DNA of 31,957 bases from CAYPLH01 sp964411505 (GTDB lineage Bacteria; Bacillota; Clostridia; CAYPLH01; DUMO01): NCBI GenBank assembly GCA_964411505.1, contig CAYPLH010000045.1, forward strand, positions 1-31,957. The letters run 5' to 3'. This document shows positions 24,870 to 31,957 of the stretch, piece after piece. The notes beneath the pieces were generated by a model. It worked only from the letters and a program-made list of their open reading frames with translations. It searched no databases and was not told the DNA's origin. The translations under genes were made by a program, and so were the position numbers. Positions within the stretch are counted from its first letter, which is position 1. Every line of letters starts with the position of its first letter.

Positions 24870-26294
24870 ATGGATCATAAAATTTTAATCGGTATGGCAC
24901 CGACAACCAGAAGAGCGCTTTTTAGCGGTGATGATGCGGTCAGATTTAAAAAGCTAATTCAAGAAAAGCTAGCGTCTTTAGGAATTGACTTCGTTGATAT
25001 GGATGATGTAAATGATGGTGGACTGCTCCGCTCCGATGCGGATGTACCAAGAGTAGTTGAAAAGTTCAAAGCGGCAAAGGTGAATGCAGTGTTTTTCCCT
25101 CATTGCAATTTTGGAAGTGAGGACCTTGTAGGAAAGGTGGCTAATGAACTTAAGGTTCCGGTTCTTTTGTGGGGACCTAGGGATGAGGCACCGTTACCAG
25201 ACGGTTCAAGACTGAGAGATACCCAGTGTGGCTTGTTCGCTACCGGAAAGGTATTAAGAAGGTTCAAAATCCCCTTCACTTATATCACTAATTGCAGACT
25301 TGAGGATGAGGCCTTTGAAAGAGGTATTTTAAACTTTGTTGCAGTTTCAAATGTAGTAAAGGAATTTAGAAAAATTAAAATACTTCAAATTTCAACAAGA
25401 CCAGCAGATTTTTGGACCATGATGTGCAATGAAGGCGAGCTTTTAGAAAAGTTTGGTGTACAAATACGTCCTATAACCATATCAGAGCTTACAAGTAGAG
25501 TATTAGAGCTTGAAACTGGTACTGACCAAGAGGTTATGGATACTGTAAAATACATGGAAGATAATGTGGAAATATGTGTACCAGAGGCTGATGTAAAAAG
25601 AATAGCTGCACTGAAAGTTGCTATGAAACGGTTTGCCCTAGAGTATGAATGCAGCGCAATTGCGATCCAGTGCTGGGACTCACTTCAGGATATTTTGCAT
25701 ATAATGCCATGCATGGCAAATTCACTACTTACCGATGAGGGCATTCCTGTAGTATGTGAAACGGATATTCATGGAGCGGTTTCTTCGGTCATGGCGCAAG
25801 CAGCAGCCATGGGAAAAACACCCACTTTCTTTGTTGATTGGACTATAAGACACCCTGAAAATGATAATGGTGAGCTTTTGCAGCACTGTGGACCATGGCC
25901 TATATCTCTTGCAAAGGAAGGGACAAAGGCAAAGCTTGGAAGACCTTTTGCTTTTGCAGATCACTGCCCGGGTGCGGTCCTAGAAGAGATTAAGGGCGGG
26001 CAAATCACACTTCTTAGGTTTGACGGTGATAGTGGAGAATATTCAGTGCTTCTTGGAAATGCAAAGGGAATAGAAGGACCTTATAATATTGGTACATACC
26101 TTTGGGTTGAGGTGGAAAACTGGCCAAGGTTAGAGCATAAGATTGTAACCGGACCTTATGTTCACCACGCGGTAGGAGTACATGGAGACGTTGTACCTGT
26201 AATTTATGAGGCGTGTAAATATATTCCGGGTCTTAATCCTGATTTATATGATCCCATTCAGGAAAATGTGGAAGCCTGGTTAAGAGGCGAATAG
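24870..26294 (+). CDS. L-fucose/L-arabinose isomerase family protein (COG2407 type)
   Basis: 474 residues. Overall fold and motifs match L-fucose isomerase-like proteins: N-terminal Rossmann-like domain (AVFFPHCNFGSEDLVGKVAN, PVLLWGPRDE), central domain with AIAIQCWDSLQ, then VVCETDIHGAVSSVMAQ and FFVDWTIRHP. The Glu of CETD (about 296) and the Asp of VDW (about 322) have the spacing of the two metal-binding acids in fucose isomerase. GPYVHHAVGVHGD near the C-terminus can supply the metal-binding His. It would interconvert an aldose and a ketose (or relative) with Mn2+. ATG has AGGGGG 8-12 nt upstream. It sits between the SAF oxidoreductase (46-bp gap) and the kinase (28-bp gap). The substrate is unknown. 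Confidence 0.78.
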   Translation: MDHKILIGMAPTTRRALFSGDDAVRFKKLIQEKLASLGIDFVDMDDVNDGGLLRSDADVPRVVEKFKAAKVNAVFFPHCNFGSEDLVGKVANELKVPVLLWGPRDEAPLPDGSRLRDTQCGLFATGKVLRRFKIPFTYITNCRLEDEAFERGILNFVAVSNVVKEFRKIKILQISTRPADFWTMMCNEGELLEKFGVQIRPITISELTSRVLELETGTDQEVMDTVKYMEDNVEICVPEADVKRIAALKVAMKRFALEYECSAIAIQCWDSLQDILHIMPCMANSLLTDEGIPVVCETDIHGAVSSVMAQAAAMGKTPTFFVDWTIRHPENDNGELLQHCGPWPISLAKEGTKAKLGRPFAFADHCPGAVLEEIKGGQITLLRFDGDSGEYSVLLGNAKGIEGPYNIGTYLWVEVENWPRLEHKIVTGPYVHHAVGVHGDVVPVIYEACKYIPGLNPDLYDPIQENVEAWLRGE

Positions 26295-26322
26295 GGCAAT
26301 GCTAAATACGGAGGGATAATTA

Positions 26323-27828
26323 GTGTACTTATTAGGTCTTGATGTGGGGACTACCGGCTGCAAAGCTATGATATTTGATTTGAATGGTAATATTAAAGGT
26401 TATGCCTTTTTAGAATATGGAATCATTTGTGAAAAACCGGGATGGGCTGAACAGGATCCGGAATACGTGTGGCAGCTAACAAAATCGGTTATAAGAAAAG
26501 CGGTTATAAAAAGCGGCATAACACAAATAAAAGCAATGAGTCTTTCGGTCCAGGGCGATGCGGTCATACCCGTAAATAAAAAAATTATGCCTGTTCATAA
26601 TGCTATACTTGGTATGGATTATAGATCTAAACCGCAGGCTGACAATTGCTCTAAATTTTTCGGGGAAAGAGCGTTGTTTGAAATAACCGGAATGAGACCA
26701 CATCCAATGAACTCCCTGACAAAAATATTGTGGCTAAAAGATAACAAAGTGGATTTGTATAATAAGACTTATAAGTTTATGACCTACGCTGACTTTATAC
26801 TATCAAAACTGGGCGCAGATCCAGTGATTGATTATACAATGGCTTCGCGTACAATGGCTTTTGACCTTGTTCAAAAGAGTTGGTCAAAAGAAATATTAAA
26901 CAGAATGGATATAGATTCCAGCTTACTATCAAGAGCAGTGCCTTCAGGAGAAGTAGTTGGCAAAATTAATCCTGAGCTTGCAGAACAATTAGGAATATCA
27001 AAGGATTTATTACTTGTAGCAGGAGGGCATGACCAGACTTGTGCTGCTCTTGGGGCAGGAGTGATAGAAGAAAACGTGGCTATAGACTCTCATGGTACTG
27101 CGGAGGTTGTTTCTACAGCTTTTAATTCACCAAGAATTAATGATCTTATGTATAATAGCTATTACCCCTGCTATTGTCATGCTAAAAAGGACATGTATTT
27201 TACTTTTTCTCTTAACCATATAGGTGGAGTACTCCTTAAGTGGTACAGGGATAATTTTTGCTCTGTGGAAATTGATGAAGCTGAAAAAGGGGGTATCGGA
27301 GTGTACAGCTTGATGGAATCCAAAGCTCCTAAAGGTCCGTCATCGGTGATGGTGCTACCCCATTTTAATGGAAGCGGTACTCCATGGTGTGACCTTGATT
27401 CTAAAGGAGCGGTTTTGGGTCTTACAATGGCTACTACTCGGCATGATATTGTAAAAGCCATAATGGATTCATTGACCTATGAGCTAAGGATTAATATTGA
27501 AACTATGAAAAGTGCAGGTATACCGATAGATGAGCTTAGATGCGTGGGGGGAGCGGCAAAGTCACCGCTTTGGCTGCAGCTTAAAACTGATATTACAGGA
27601 TGTAGAGTGTATACTCTGAAGGTGCGTGAAGCTGCCTGCCTTGGAGCCGCAATTCTTGCGGGGGCGTCCACAGGCGGGTATGCTTCAGTTGATGAAGGAG
27701 TAAAGTCCACTGTACAGACTGGCCGTTTATATGAACCTGATAAAAACAGTACAGGATTGTATGGTGAGAAGTATAACATCTATAAAGAAATTTATAAAAC
27801 GCTTAAGGGGATTAATCAAAGATTGTAG
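26323..27828 (+). CDS. FGGY-family carbohydrate kinase (xylulokinase-like)
   Basis: 501 residues, normal for the family. ATP/phosphate motif LGLDVGTTGCKAMIFDLNG at the N-terminus, GWAEQDPEYVW, LSVQGDAVIPV, the second half starting near VAGGHDQTCAALGAG (catalytic Asp in GHDQ), and the adenosine motif CVGGAAKSPLWLQLKTDITG. Members phosphorylate ketoses, polyols or glycerol. The sequence resembles xylulokinase more than glycerol kinase, but substrate prediction in this family is unreliable. The start is GTG with GGAGGG 7 nt upstream. The gene is followed directly, from its stop codon, by a tract of REP-like repeats. Confidence 0.88.
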   Translation: MYLLGLDVGTTGCKAMIFDLNGNIKGYAFLEYGIICEKPGWAEQDPEYVWQLTKSVIRKAVIKSGITQIKAMSLSVQGDAVIPVNKKIMPVHNAILGMDYRSKPQADNCSKFFGERALFEITGMRPHPMNSLTKILWLKDNKVDLYNKTYKFMTYADFILSKLGADPVIDYTMASRTMAFDLVQKSWSKEILNRMDIDSSLLSRAVPSGEVVGKINPELAEQLGISKDLLLVAGGHDQTCAALGAGVIEENVAIDSHGTAEVVSTAFNSPRINDLMYNSYYPCYCHAKKDMYFTFSLNHIGGVLLKWYRDNFCSVEIDEAEKGGIGVYSLMESKAPKGPSSVMVLPHFNGSGTPWCDLDSKGAVLGLTMATTRHDIVKAIMDSLTYELRINIETMKSAGIPIDELRCVGGAAKSPLWLQLKTDITGCRVYTLKVREAACLGAAILAGASTGGYASVDEGVKSTVQTGRLYEPDKNSTGLYGEKYNIYKEIYKTLKGINQRL

Positions 27829-28045
27829 GAAGCAAGTGGGCAGCCTCGGAACCAGGGAAGCAGGGGAACGGTATGGGAATCTGGGAAGCAAGGGGACGGT
27901 ATGGGAAGCGTAGGGACAGTTCTCTTGCTTCCTTTATGTAAGCAAAGGAACCGTCTCTCTGCTTCCATTCAAAGAACCGTCCCTCTGCTTTTTCCTTTGC
28001 TTCCGTCTAGAAACGAAAGGATCATCCCCTTACTTCCTTCGTTTT
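27829..28045. repeat. Cluster of REP-like GC-rich repeats
   Basis: About 215 bp made of direct and inverted copies of a motif close to GGAAGCAAGGGGACGGT / AAGCAAAGGAACCGTCCC. GGAAGCAAGGGGACGGT (27884-27900) pairs with ACAGTTCTCTTGCTTCC (27916-27932), allowing G-U pairs. Further copies lie at 27856-27872, 27940-27966 and 27971-27990. The tract ends with AAACGAAAGGA (28011-28021) pairing with TCCTTCGTTT (28035-28044). It is GC-richer than its surroundings and non-coding. The same motif forms the hairpin after nrdJ. It may act as a terminator between the kinase and the regulator. Confidence 0.75.
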
Positions 28046-28099
28046 AGAGCACATTTTGCGCAGAACTTGAAGAAACACTAGTAGAATGGAGTGAATTTT

Positions 28100-28981
28100 T
28101 TGCCCATAAATATTACTGAAAAAATGATAAAAGCTATACCTCACAGTTGCCTCGTTAAATTACAAGCTGTTTACGATTCGTTGAAAACAGCAGAAAAAAA
28201 GGCTGCTGATTTATTGCTTGAAAGACCTAAGTTTTTTGCTGGTGCAACTATTGTTGAGGCTGCAGAGCAAGCAGGCTGCAGCGAGGCAACTTTGGTGAGA
28301 CTTTCTCGTAAGCTTGGTTTTGGAGGATATCCGGAGTTAAAGGATGCACTAAGTTGTGACAAGGAGGAACACCCGATTGGATTGTATAGTAATATTAAAG
28401 AAACAGACGATAACATTACAATTGCCACCAAAGTGTTCACTGCATCTATCCAGGCTTTATCCGACACTCTGAATATTATTGACAAGGGAGAGTATGAAAA
28501 GGCAGTTGATGCAATAGGGGGCTGCAATAAAATATTATTTTATGGTTCAGGAGATGCTGCTACTGTTGCGCAGTCAGGATACCAGAAGTTTGTGCGGGCA
28601 GGTTTTGATGTACAGGCTTCTGTTGATATAGACATTCAGCTTATTTCAGTTTCCCATATGAAAAAAGGAGACGTGTTTGTCGCGATTTCCCATTCGGGTA
28701 GAACAAAAAATATTCTTGATGTAGTGAAGTATGCAAGAGCCAAAGGAATAACGGTAATAAGTATTACCAATTTTCCGGTATCACCTCTTGCCAAAAATTC
28801 TGATATTATTCTGTGTACAGCTGCTTTTGCAGAGCATGTCAATGGTGAAGTGATATCAAAAAGAATAACAGAGTTGTGTATATTAGAAAGCCTTTATGTT
28901 AATGTGCTTATTAAGCATCGGTCAGACCTTCTTAAAAAGATTGAAATATCTAATTTTGCATTGGAGATTAATAAGCTTTAA
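28100..28981 (+). CDS. RpiR/MurR-family transcriptional regulator
   Basis: 293 residues. N-terminal HTH_6 domain (about 15-85) with KKAADLLLERPKFFAGATI and the recognition helix region CSEATLVRLSRKLGFGGYPEL. The C-terminal SIS domain (about 125-270) has ILFYGSGDAATVAQSGYQKF, AISHSGRTKNILDVV and ISITNFPVSPLAKNSD, which bind a phosphosugar. It is presumably the local regulator of the operon, acting at the inverted repeat at 21601. I choose TTG 28100 because GGAG lies 8 nt upstream; a GTG 9 bases earlier abuts the site. The REP-like tract separates it from the kinase, so it may have its own transcript or read-through expression. Confidence 0.88.
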   Translation: MPINITEKMIKAIPHSCLVKLQAVYDSLKTAEKKAADLLLERPKFFAGATIVEAAEQAGCSEATLVRLSRKLGFGGYPELKDALSCDKEEHPIGLYSNIKETDDNITIATKVFTASIQALSDTLNIIDKGEYEKAVDAIGGCNKILFYGSGDAATVAQSGYQKFVRAGFDVQASVDIDIQLISVSHMKKGDVFVAISHSGRTKNILDVVKYARAKGITVISITNFPVSPLAKNSDIILCTAAFAEHVNGEVISKRITELCILESLYVNVLIKHRSDLLKKIEISNFALEINKL

Positions 28982-29114
28982 TATCAAAATTTAACCTGTT
29001 CTGTTGTTACGCAATGTCATCATAGCTCAAAAAAAGCGGATTAAAGAAAATAAAGATTTCTGTTGTAATCCAATATAATTATGTATAGAATACTATTGTG
29101 TTGGAGGGTTGATG

Positions 29115-29690
29115 ATGCAATTTATTAAGAATAATAAAGTAATCGAAAATATAGAACAAAATCCTGTGATTGCAGCTATCAGGAAGGAAGCTGATCTTTG
29201 TACCGCACTTTCCTCCCAAGTGACTACAATTTTTCTTCTTGCTGCAGATATTTTTAATATATCGGGAATGGTTGATCGGATTAAGAAAAAAGGCAAAAGC
29301 GCACTTATACATATAGACTTTCTTGAAGGGCTTGGAAAAGATGAAAAAGCGTTGGATTATATAGTGGAAGTTATCAAGCCTGATGGAATTATAACCACAA
29401 GAAGCAACCATATAAGGTATGCAAAAAGTAAGGGCATGTTTACAATTCAAAGATTTTTTCTTATAGACAGTCTTTCATATGAAACGACAATAAAAACTGT
29501 GCAGACAGTAAATCCTGATATGATTGAGGTTATGCCTGCAATTATGCCTTCAATTTTGAAGAAGATTACATCCCAGTTGCCATTGCCTATCATTGCAGGT
29601 GGATTGATAGAAAGCAAGTCTGACATTATCGATATAATCAAATCAGGTGCTTTGGGTGCATCAACAGGAAAAAAAGAATTGTGGGAGTAG
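29115..29690 (+). CDS. GlpP-like glycerol-3-phosphate-responsive antiterminator family protein
   Basis: 191 residues from ATG 29115 (GGAGGG 6 nt upstream; TTG 29109 and ATG 29112 are too close). TIM-barrel-like: PVIAAIRKEADL, FLLAADIFNISGMVDRIKKKGK, ALIHIDFLEGLGKDEKALDYI, PDGIITTRSNHIRYAK, PDMIEVMPAIMPSILKKI, PIIAGGLIESKSDIIDIIKSGALGASTG. These follow the GlpP family closely. Known members bind glycerol 3-phosphate and allow transcription through leader terminators of glp operons. No glpF, glpK or glpD is in the window, so it either acts at a distance or senses another phosphorylated metabolite for this cluster. It lies 133 bp after the RpiR gene. Confidence 0.8.
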   Translation: MQFIKNNKVIENIEQNPVIAAIRKEADLCTALSSQVTTIFLLAADIFNISGMVDRIKKKGKSALIHIDFLEGLGKDEKALDYIVEVIKPDGIITTRSNHIRYAKSKGMFTIQRFFLIDSLSYETTIKTVQTVNPDMIEVMPAIMPSILKKITSQLPLPIIAGGLIESKSDIIDIIKSGALGASTGKKELWE

Positions 29691-29758
29691 TTAATAATTA
29701 CTAAAAACATTGAAAAACGTGGACAATAGTGTTAAAACATGCTCAGGAGGTTGAGTAT

Positions 29759-29834
29759 ATGAGTAACTATAAACCACAAGATTTTGTTGTAATTAGGCGT
29801 ACATATCTCAAGATATAGAGAATTCGAACAGTAA
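29759..29834 (+). pseudogene. Remnant of an IS607-type recombinase (TnpA) start
   Basis: A perfect AGGAGGT site 7 nt before ATG 29759 opens a frame reading MSNYKPQDF and stops after 19 codons. MSNYKPQDF resembles the N-terminus of IS607-type serine recombinases, where LLGVSVKTLQRWDREG follows. Here LGV appears in another frame at 29793, followed by RYREFEQ and a stop. This fits a gene decayed by small deletions. The upstream TTAAAACAT block resembles 17420-17451. Family assignment is from memory of that N-terminus and is tentative. Confidence 0.4.
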
Positions 29835-29873
29835 TGAGCTATATTTTGGCACAAGTTATTTAAGCAATAAAAT

Positions 29874-29902
29874 TTGTATCTTTTCTTATGTCTTGGTAAA
29901 AT
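29874..29902 (+). promoter_or_regulatory. Candidate promoter of the cyclophilin gene
   Basis: TTGTAT (29874-29879), 17-nt spacer, TAAAAT (29897-29902), with a leader of about 30 nt before the TTG start at 29941. The match is moderate. Confidence 0.45.
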
Positions 29903-29940
29903 ATATAAATACGAATTTATATTAAAAGCGAGGGATATAT

Positions 29941-30459
29941 TTGAAAAATCCAGTAGTTACAATTGAGATGGAGAATGATAGCAGGATTATGATCGAGCTT
30001 TTCCCTAAGATAGCACCGAATACGGTTAATAATTTTGTTTCGCTTGTTGAGAAGAGTTTTTATAACGGAACAATTTTTCACCGTGTTATTCCGGGATTTA
30101 TGATTCAAGGTGGAGACCCTGAAGGTACTGGAATGGGTGGACCTGGTTATTCTATAAAAGGTGAGTTTGCAAGAAATGGATTTACAAACAACCTAAAGCA
30201 TGACAAAGGTGTTATATCAATGGCACGTGCATCAGACCCGAACTCAGCGGGCTCACAGTTTTTTATTATGGTAGACAGTGCACCACACCTTGATGGGCAG
30301 TATGCATCTTTTGGCAAGGTTATTGAGGGAATGGATGTAGTAGATCAGATCGTATCGGTCAAAACTAACAGAAGCGACCGACCGTTGGAAGAACAAAAGA
30401 TGCGGACTGTTACCGTTGAGACCTATGGTGAAAATTATTCAAAAGCTGAGAAGGTGTGA
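29941..30459 (+). CDS. Cyclophilin-type peptidyl-prolyl cis-trans isomerase
   Basis: 172 residues, single cyclophilin domain, cytoplasmic (no signal peptide). Signatures: IAPNTVNNFVSLVEKSFYNG, FHRVIPGFMIQGGDPEGTG (catalytic Arg in FHRV and Gln in MIQGGD), GVISMARASDPNSAGSQFFI, and LDGQYASFGKVIEGMDVVD. It catalyses proline isomerisation in protein folding. The start is TTG with GAGGG 6 nt upstream. It ends 6 nt before the DUF896 gene, so the two are probably co-transcribed. Confidence 0.93.
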   Translation: MKNPVVTIEMENDSRIMIELFPKIAPNTVNNFVSLVEKSFYNGTIFHRVIPGFMIQGGDPEGTGMGGPGYSIKGEFARNGFTNNLKHDKGVISMARASDPNSAGSQFFIMVDSAPHLDGQYASFGKVIEGMDVVDQIVSVKTNRSDRPLEEQKMRTVTVETYGENYSKAEKV

Positions 30460-30465
30460 GAAAGA

Positions 30466-30681
30466 ATGGAACGTTCCAAGATAAACAGGATAAATGAACT
30501 GTCAAAAAAGTCAAGGACAGTGGGCCTCACGGCTAAAGAAATGGACGAGCAGAAGGTGCTGCGCAAAGAGTACATTGCGTCTTTTAGAGGAAACTTGAAA
30601 AATCAGCTGGACAGCTTGGTTATTGTTGATGAACATGGCAATGAAAAAACACTTAAAAGGAAACAAAAAGAAATCCACTAA
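30466..30681 (+). CDS. DUF896 family protein (YnzC-like)
   Basis: 71 residues. KINRINELSKKSRTVGLTAKEMDEQKVLRKEYIASFRGNL is the typical DUF896 helical hairpin: two antiparallel helices with a conserved INEL-K-K-GLT-EE-EQ-LR-EY pattern. The family is small, cytoplasmic and of unknown function; it is linked with SOS genes in Bacillus. ATG at 30466 lies 6 nt after the cyclophilin stop; GAAGGTG upstream is a distant binding site. It converges with the URO-D gene 25 bp on, and no clear terminator is visible between them. Confidence 0.88.
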   Translation: MERSKINRINELSKKSRTVGLTAKEMDEQKVLRKEYIASFRGNLKNQLDSLVIVDEHGNEKTLKRKQKEIH

Positions 30682-30706
30682 AGAGCGTTCATCAAAGGTA
30701 TGACAT

Positions 30707-31810
30707 TTAATACCTCCCGTATTCATGGGCGCTATTAATCATCTGCAAATAATTATTCTTTGTATTTAATGATAAAGGAACGTTAATTGGGGCAGCCGTA
30801 GGCATGAGTACAAACCCGCTACCATGTTTTGCTGATTCCATGGCTTCTTTCACCAGAAAATCTATCCTCTTAGCATTTGCGCATTCCAGTTCCTTGAGTT
30901 CTATATTTCCGAATATGCAAAATTTATCTCCATAAAGCCTTTTAACTTCCGACAATCCGATATCACCGTCAGGAGGCGGCTCAACCGGGTCTATACATTC
31001 TGCTTCGGTTTTTGCAAACTGGTCTATCACTTTTCCTATCTTCCCGTGACTGTGGATTCTTGGTATGCCTCCCGCATCCTTAATTTCTTTGCACATCTTT
31101 TCAAGATAGCAGGTAACATAGTACTGGAAATAATCCGGTGAAAGGTAGGGAGGTGTGGCATACTCAGGACCGCATATCCTGAATATTATATCCTTAACAT
31201 CAAACTTTAAAATTTCCTTAAGACTGTGCATTTGCCTTTCATGAATAGCATCAAGAAAATATTTCACTTTTTCCTGCTCAGTTACAGCATATACTAGGAA
31301 CTTACCCATTTCAAACAGCTCAGCTGCAAGACATATCGGATCTTCGACAGTAATCATCATAAGTCCCTTATCACCTAGCTTTTTCAGCTCCCTGTCAAAA
31401 GTCTCCATGTCAAATACCGGAGATTTGTAGGGAATGGATAGATATTTATCCGTGTCGGAAATATCTTCTAATAAATGCTTAAGCGTCCATGTTGTATGAA
31501 TGCCTTTATCTTCTCTATACAGGCATTCAAGGTCTCCCCTTACTGTACAATATGTTTTTTTCAAATATGTACTTGATCCTTCATGCCACTCTTCTACATT
31601 TGCTGCCTGATTGGGAACATCCCTGACACCCGGATTTAACATATATATGCAGTCTGTATAATCCCTGATGGCATCCATCAACTCGCTGTAGGATTCTTCC
31701 CTGTTTTCCCATGAATTTTCATTCCATCCTACCAGTTCATAAGTTGAAATGGGAACCCTATCTATTGGTTCATGCCGGATACATTTTAATAATCGTTCCT
31801 TTGAAGTCAT
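30707..31810 (-). CDS. URO-D superfamily protein (uroporphyrinogen decarboxylase-like, not HemE)
   Basis: 367 residues. N-terminus MTSKERLLKCIRHEPIDRVPIS is typical of the URO-D superfamily, which includes HemE and corrinoid-linked methyltransferases. Other visible parts: LMMITVEDPICLAAELFEMGKFL, FRICGPEYATPPYLSPDYF, GIPRIHSHGKIGKVIDQF, PVEPPPDGDIGLSEVKRLYGDK, FCIFGNIE and GSGFVLMPTAAPINVPLS. The HemE substrate signature RQAGRY near the N-terminus is missing, so heme synthesis is unlikely. The HSHGKI and late glycine-rich loop fit the methyltransferase-like branch. No corrinoid protein gene is within the window. ATG has GGGGGG 5 nt upstream. Its promoter region contains the edge copy of the palindromic element about 95 bp upstream. 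Confidence 0.8.
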   Translation of the reverse strand: MTSKERLLKCIRHEPIDRVPISTYELVGWNENSWENREESYSELMDAIRDYTDCIYMLNPGVRDVPNQAANVEEWHEGSSTYLKKTYCTVRGDLECLYREDKGIHTTWTLKHLLEDISDTDKYLSIPYKSPVFDMETFDRELKKLGDKGLMMITVEDPICLAAELFEMGKFLVYAVTEQEKVKYFLDAIHERQMHSLKEILKFDVKDIIFRICGPEYATPPYLSPDYFQYYVTCYLEKMCKEIKDAGGIPRIHSHGKIGKVIDQFAKTEAECIDPVEPPPDGDIGLSEVKRLYGDKFCIFGNIELKELECANAKRIDFLVKEAMESAKHGSGFVLMPTAAPINVPLSLNTKNNYLQMINSAHEYGRY

Positions 31811-31904
31811 AAAATCCCCCCCAAAATTGCATCTTAATTATATAGTAAATATAAAGCTTTGTGCAAATTTATTTAGACACTAAGGATACATCAAGAATCT
31901 GTTT

Positions 31905-31957
31905 GTTACAGTTCACAGGTAGCTAAAGAGATATAACTTTTGCAATGTTAGGAAACA
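31905..31957. mobile_element. Second copy of the MITE-like element (cut by the window end)
   Basis: The last 53 bases, starting GTTACAGTTCACAGGTAGC, match the reverse complement of the right arm of the element at 21266-21523 almost base for base (one short indel region in GCACAGTT versus GCAAAAGTT). The element continues beyond the window. If the 8-bp duplication rule holds, ATCTGTTT (31897-31904) should recur after its far end. Confidence 0.75.

Noticed and set aside
27829..28045. CRISPR array
   Set aside because: Repeats are imperfect, occur in both orientations and have no regular spacers; they behave as hairpin-forming REP-like units.

Overview
The window looks like a chromosomal segment of an AT-rich, Gram-positive, probably anaerobic member of the Clostridia. 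The reasons are a type IV pilus cluster without an outer-membrane secretin, strong AGGAGG-type ribosome binding sites, many TTG/GTG starts, a B12-dependent (class II) ribonucleotide reductase, an RpiR-type regulator and a GlpP-type protein. I cannot name the genus from sequence alone.

Region 1 (1-200) is the 3' end of an rRNA operon: the tail of a 5S rRNA gene, then tRNA-Asn, a terminator that can work in both directions, and a perfect 26-bp palindrome.

Region 2 (297-15712, minus strand) is a complete-looking type IV pilus operon. In transcription order it holds pilB (extension ATPase), pilT (retraction ATPase), pilC (platform), a major pilin, pilM, a PilW-like prepilin, pilN, a long pilO-like gene, a PilV-like prepilin, a large PilX-like protein, and a secreted 1060-residue protein built from two copies of a fibronectin III plus beta-repeat unit. 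The last two probably form the tip or adhesive part. No prepilin peptidase is present in the window. A sigma-A promoter lies just upstream of pilB, a long hairpin sits between the pilin gene and pilM, and pilC very probably starts at CTG.

Region 3 (15713-17509, plus) has a divergent promoter followed by an intricately self-complementary leader of about 225 nt, then a lipoprotein of the DUF4015 putative glycoside hydrolase family, then a second promoter and terminator that enclose about 110 nt with no convincing gene.

Region 4 (17624-21091) is nrdJ, interrupted exactly before the catalytic thiyl-radical cysteine by a 367-residue intein with an apparently intact LAGLIDADG endonuclease. Splicing would restore the NPCGE active-site motif.

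Region 5 (21092-21700) is a non-coding stretch with a 258-bp long-palindrome element flanked by a perfect 8-bp direct repeat (MITE-like). A second copy begins at the right edge of the window. Next come a promoter and a 10-15-10 inverted repeat that looks like an operator.

Region 6 (21717-29690, plus) is a carbohydrate or polyol cluster: a SIS-domain sugar-phosphate isomerase, a zinc alcohol/polyol dehydrogenase, a homoserine-dehydrogenase-like SAF-domain oxidoreductase, an L-fucose/arabinose-isomerase-like protein, an FGGY kinase, a tract of REP-like repeats, an RpiR regulator and a GlpP-like protein. There is no transporter or aldolase, and the substrate cannot be named from the window. The combination is the best candidate here for an uncharacterised pathway.

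Region 7 (29691-31957) has a decayed start of an IS607-type recombinase gene, a cyclophilin, a DUF896 protein, a convergent URO-D-fold protein and the edge copy of the palindromic element.
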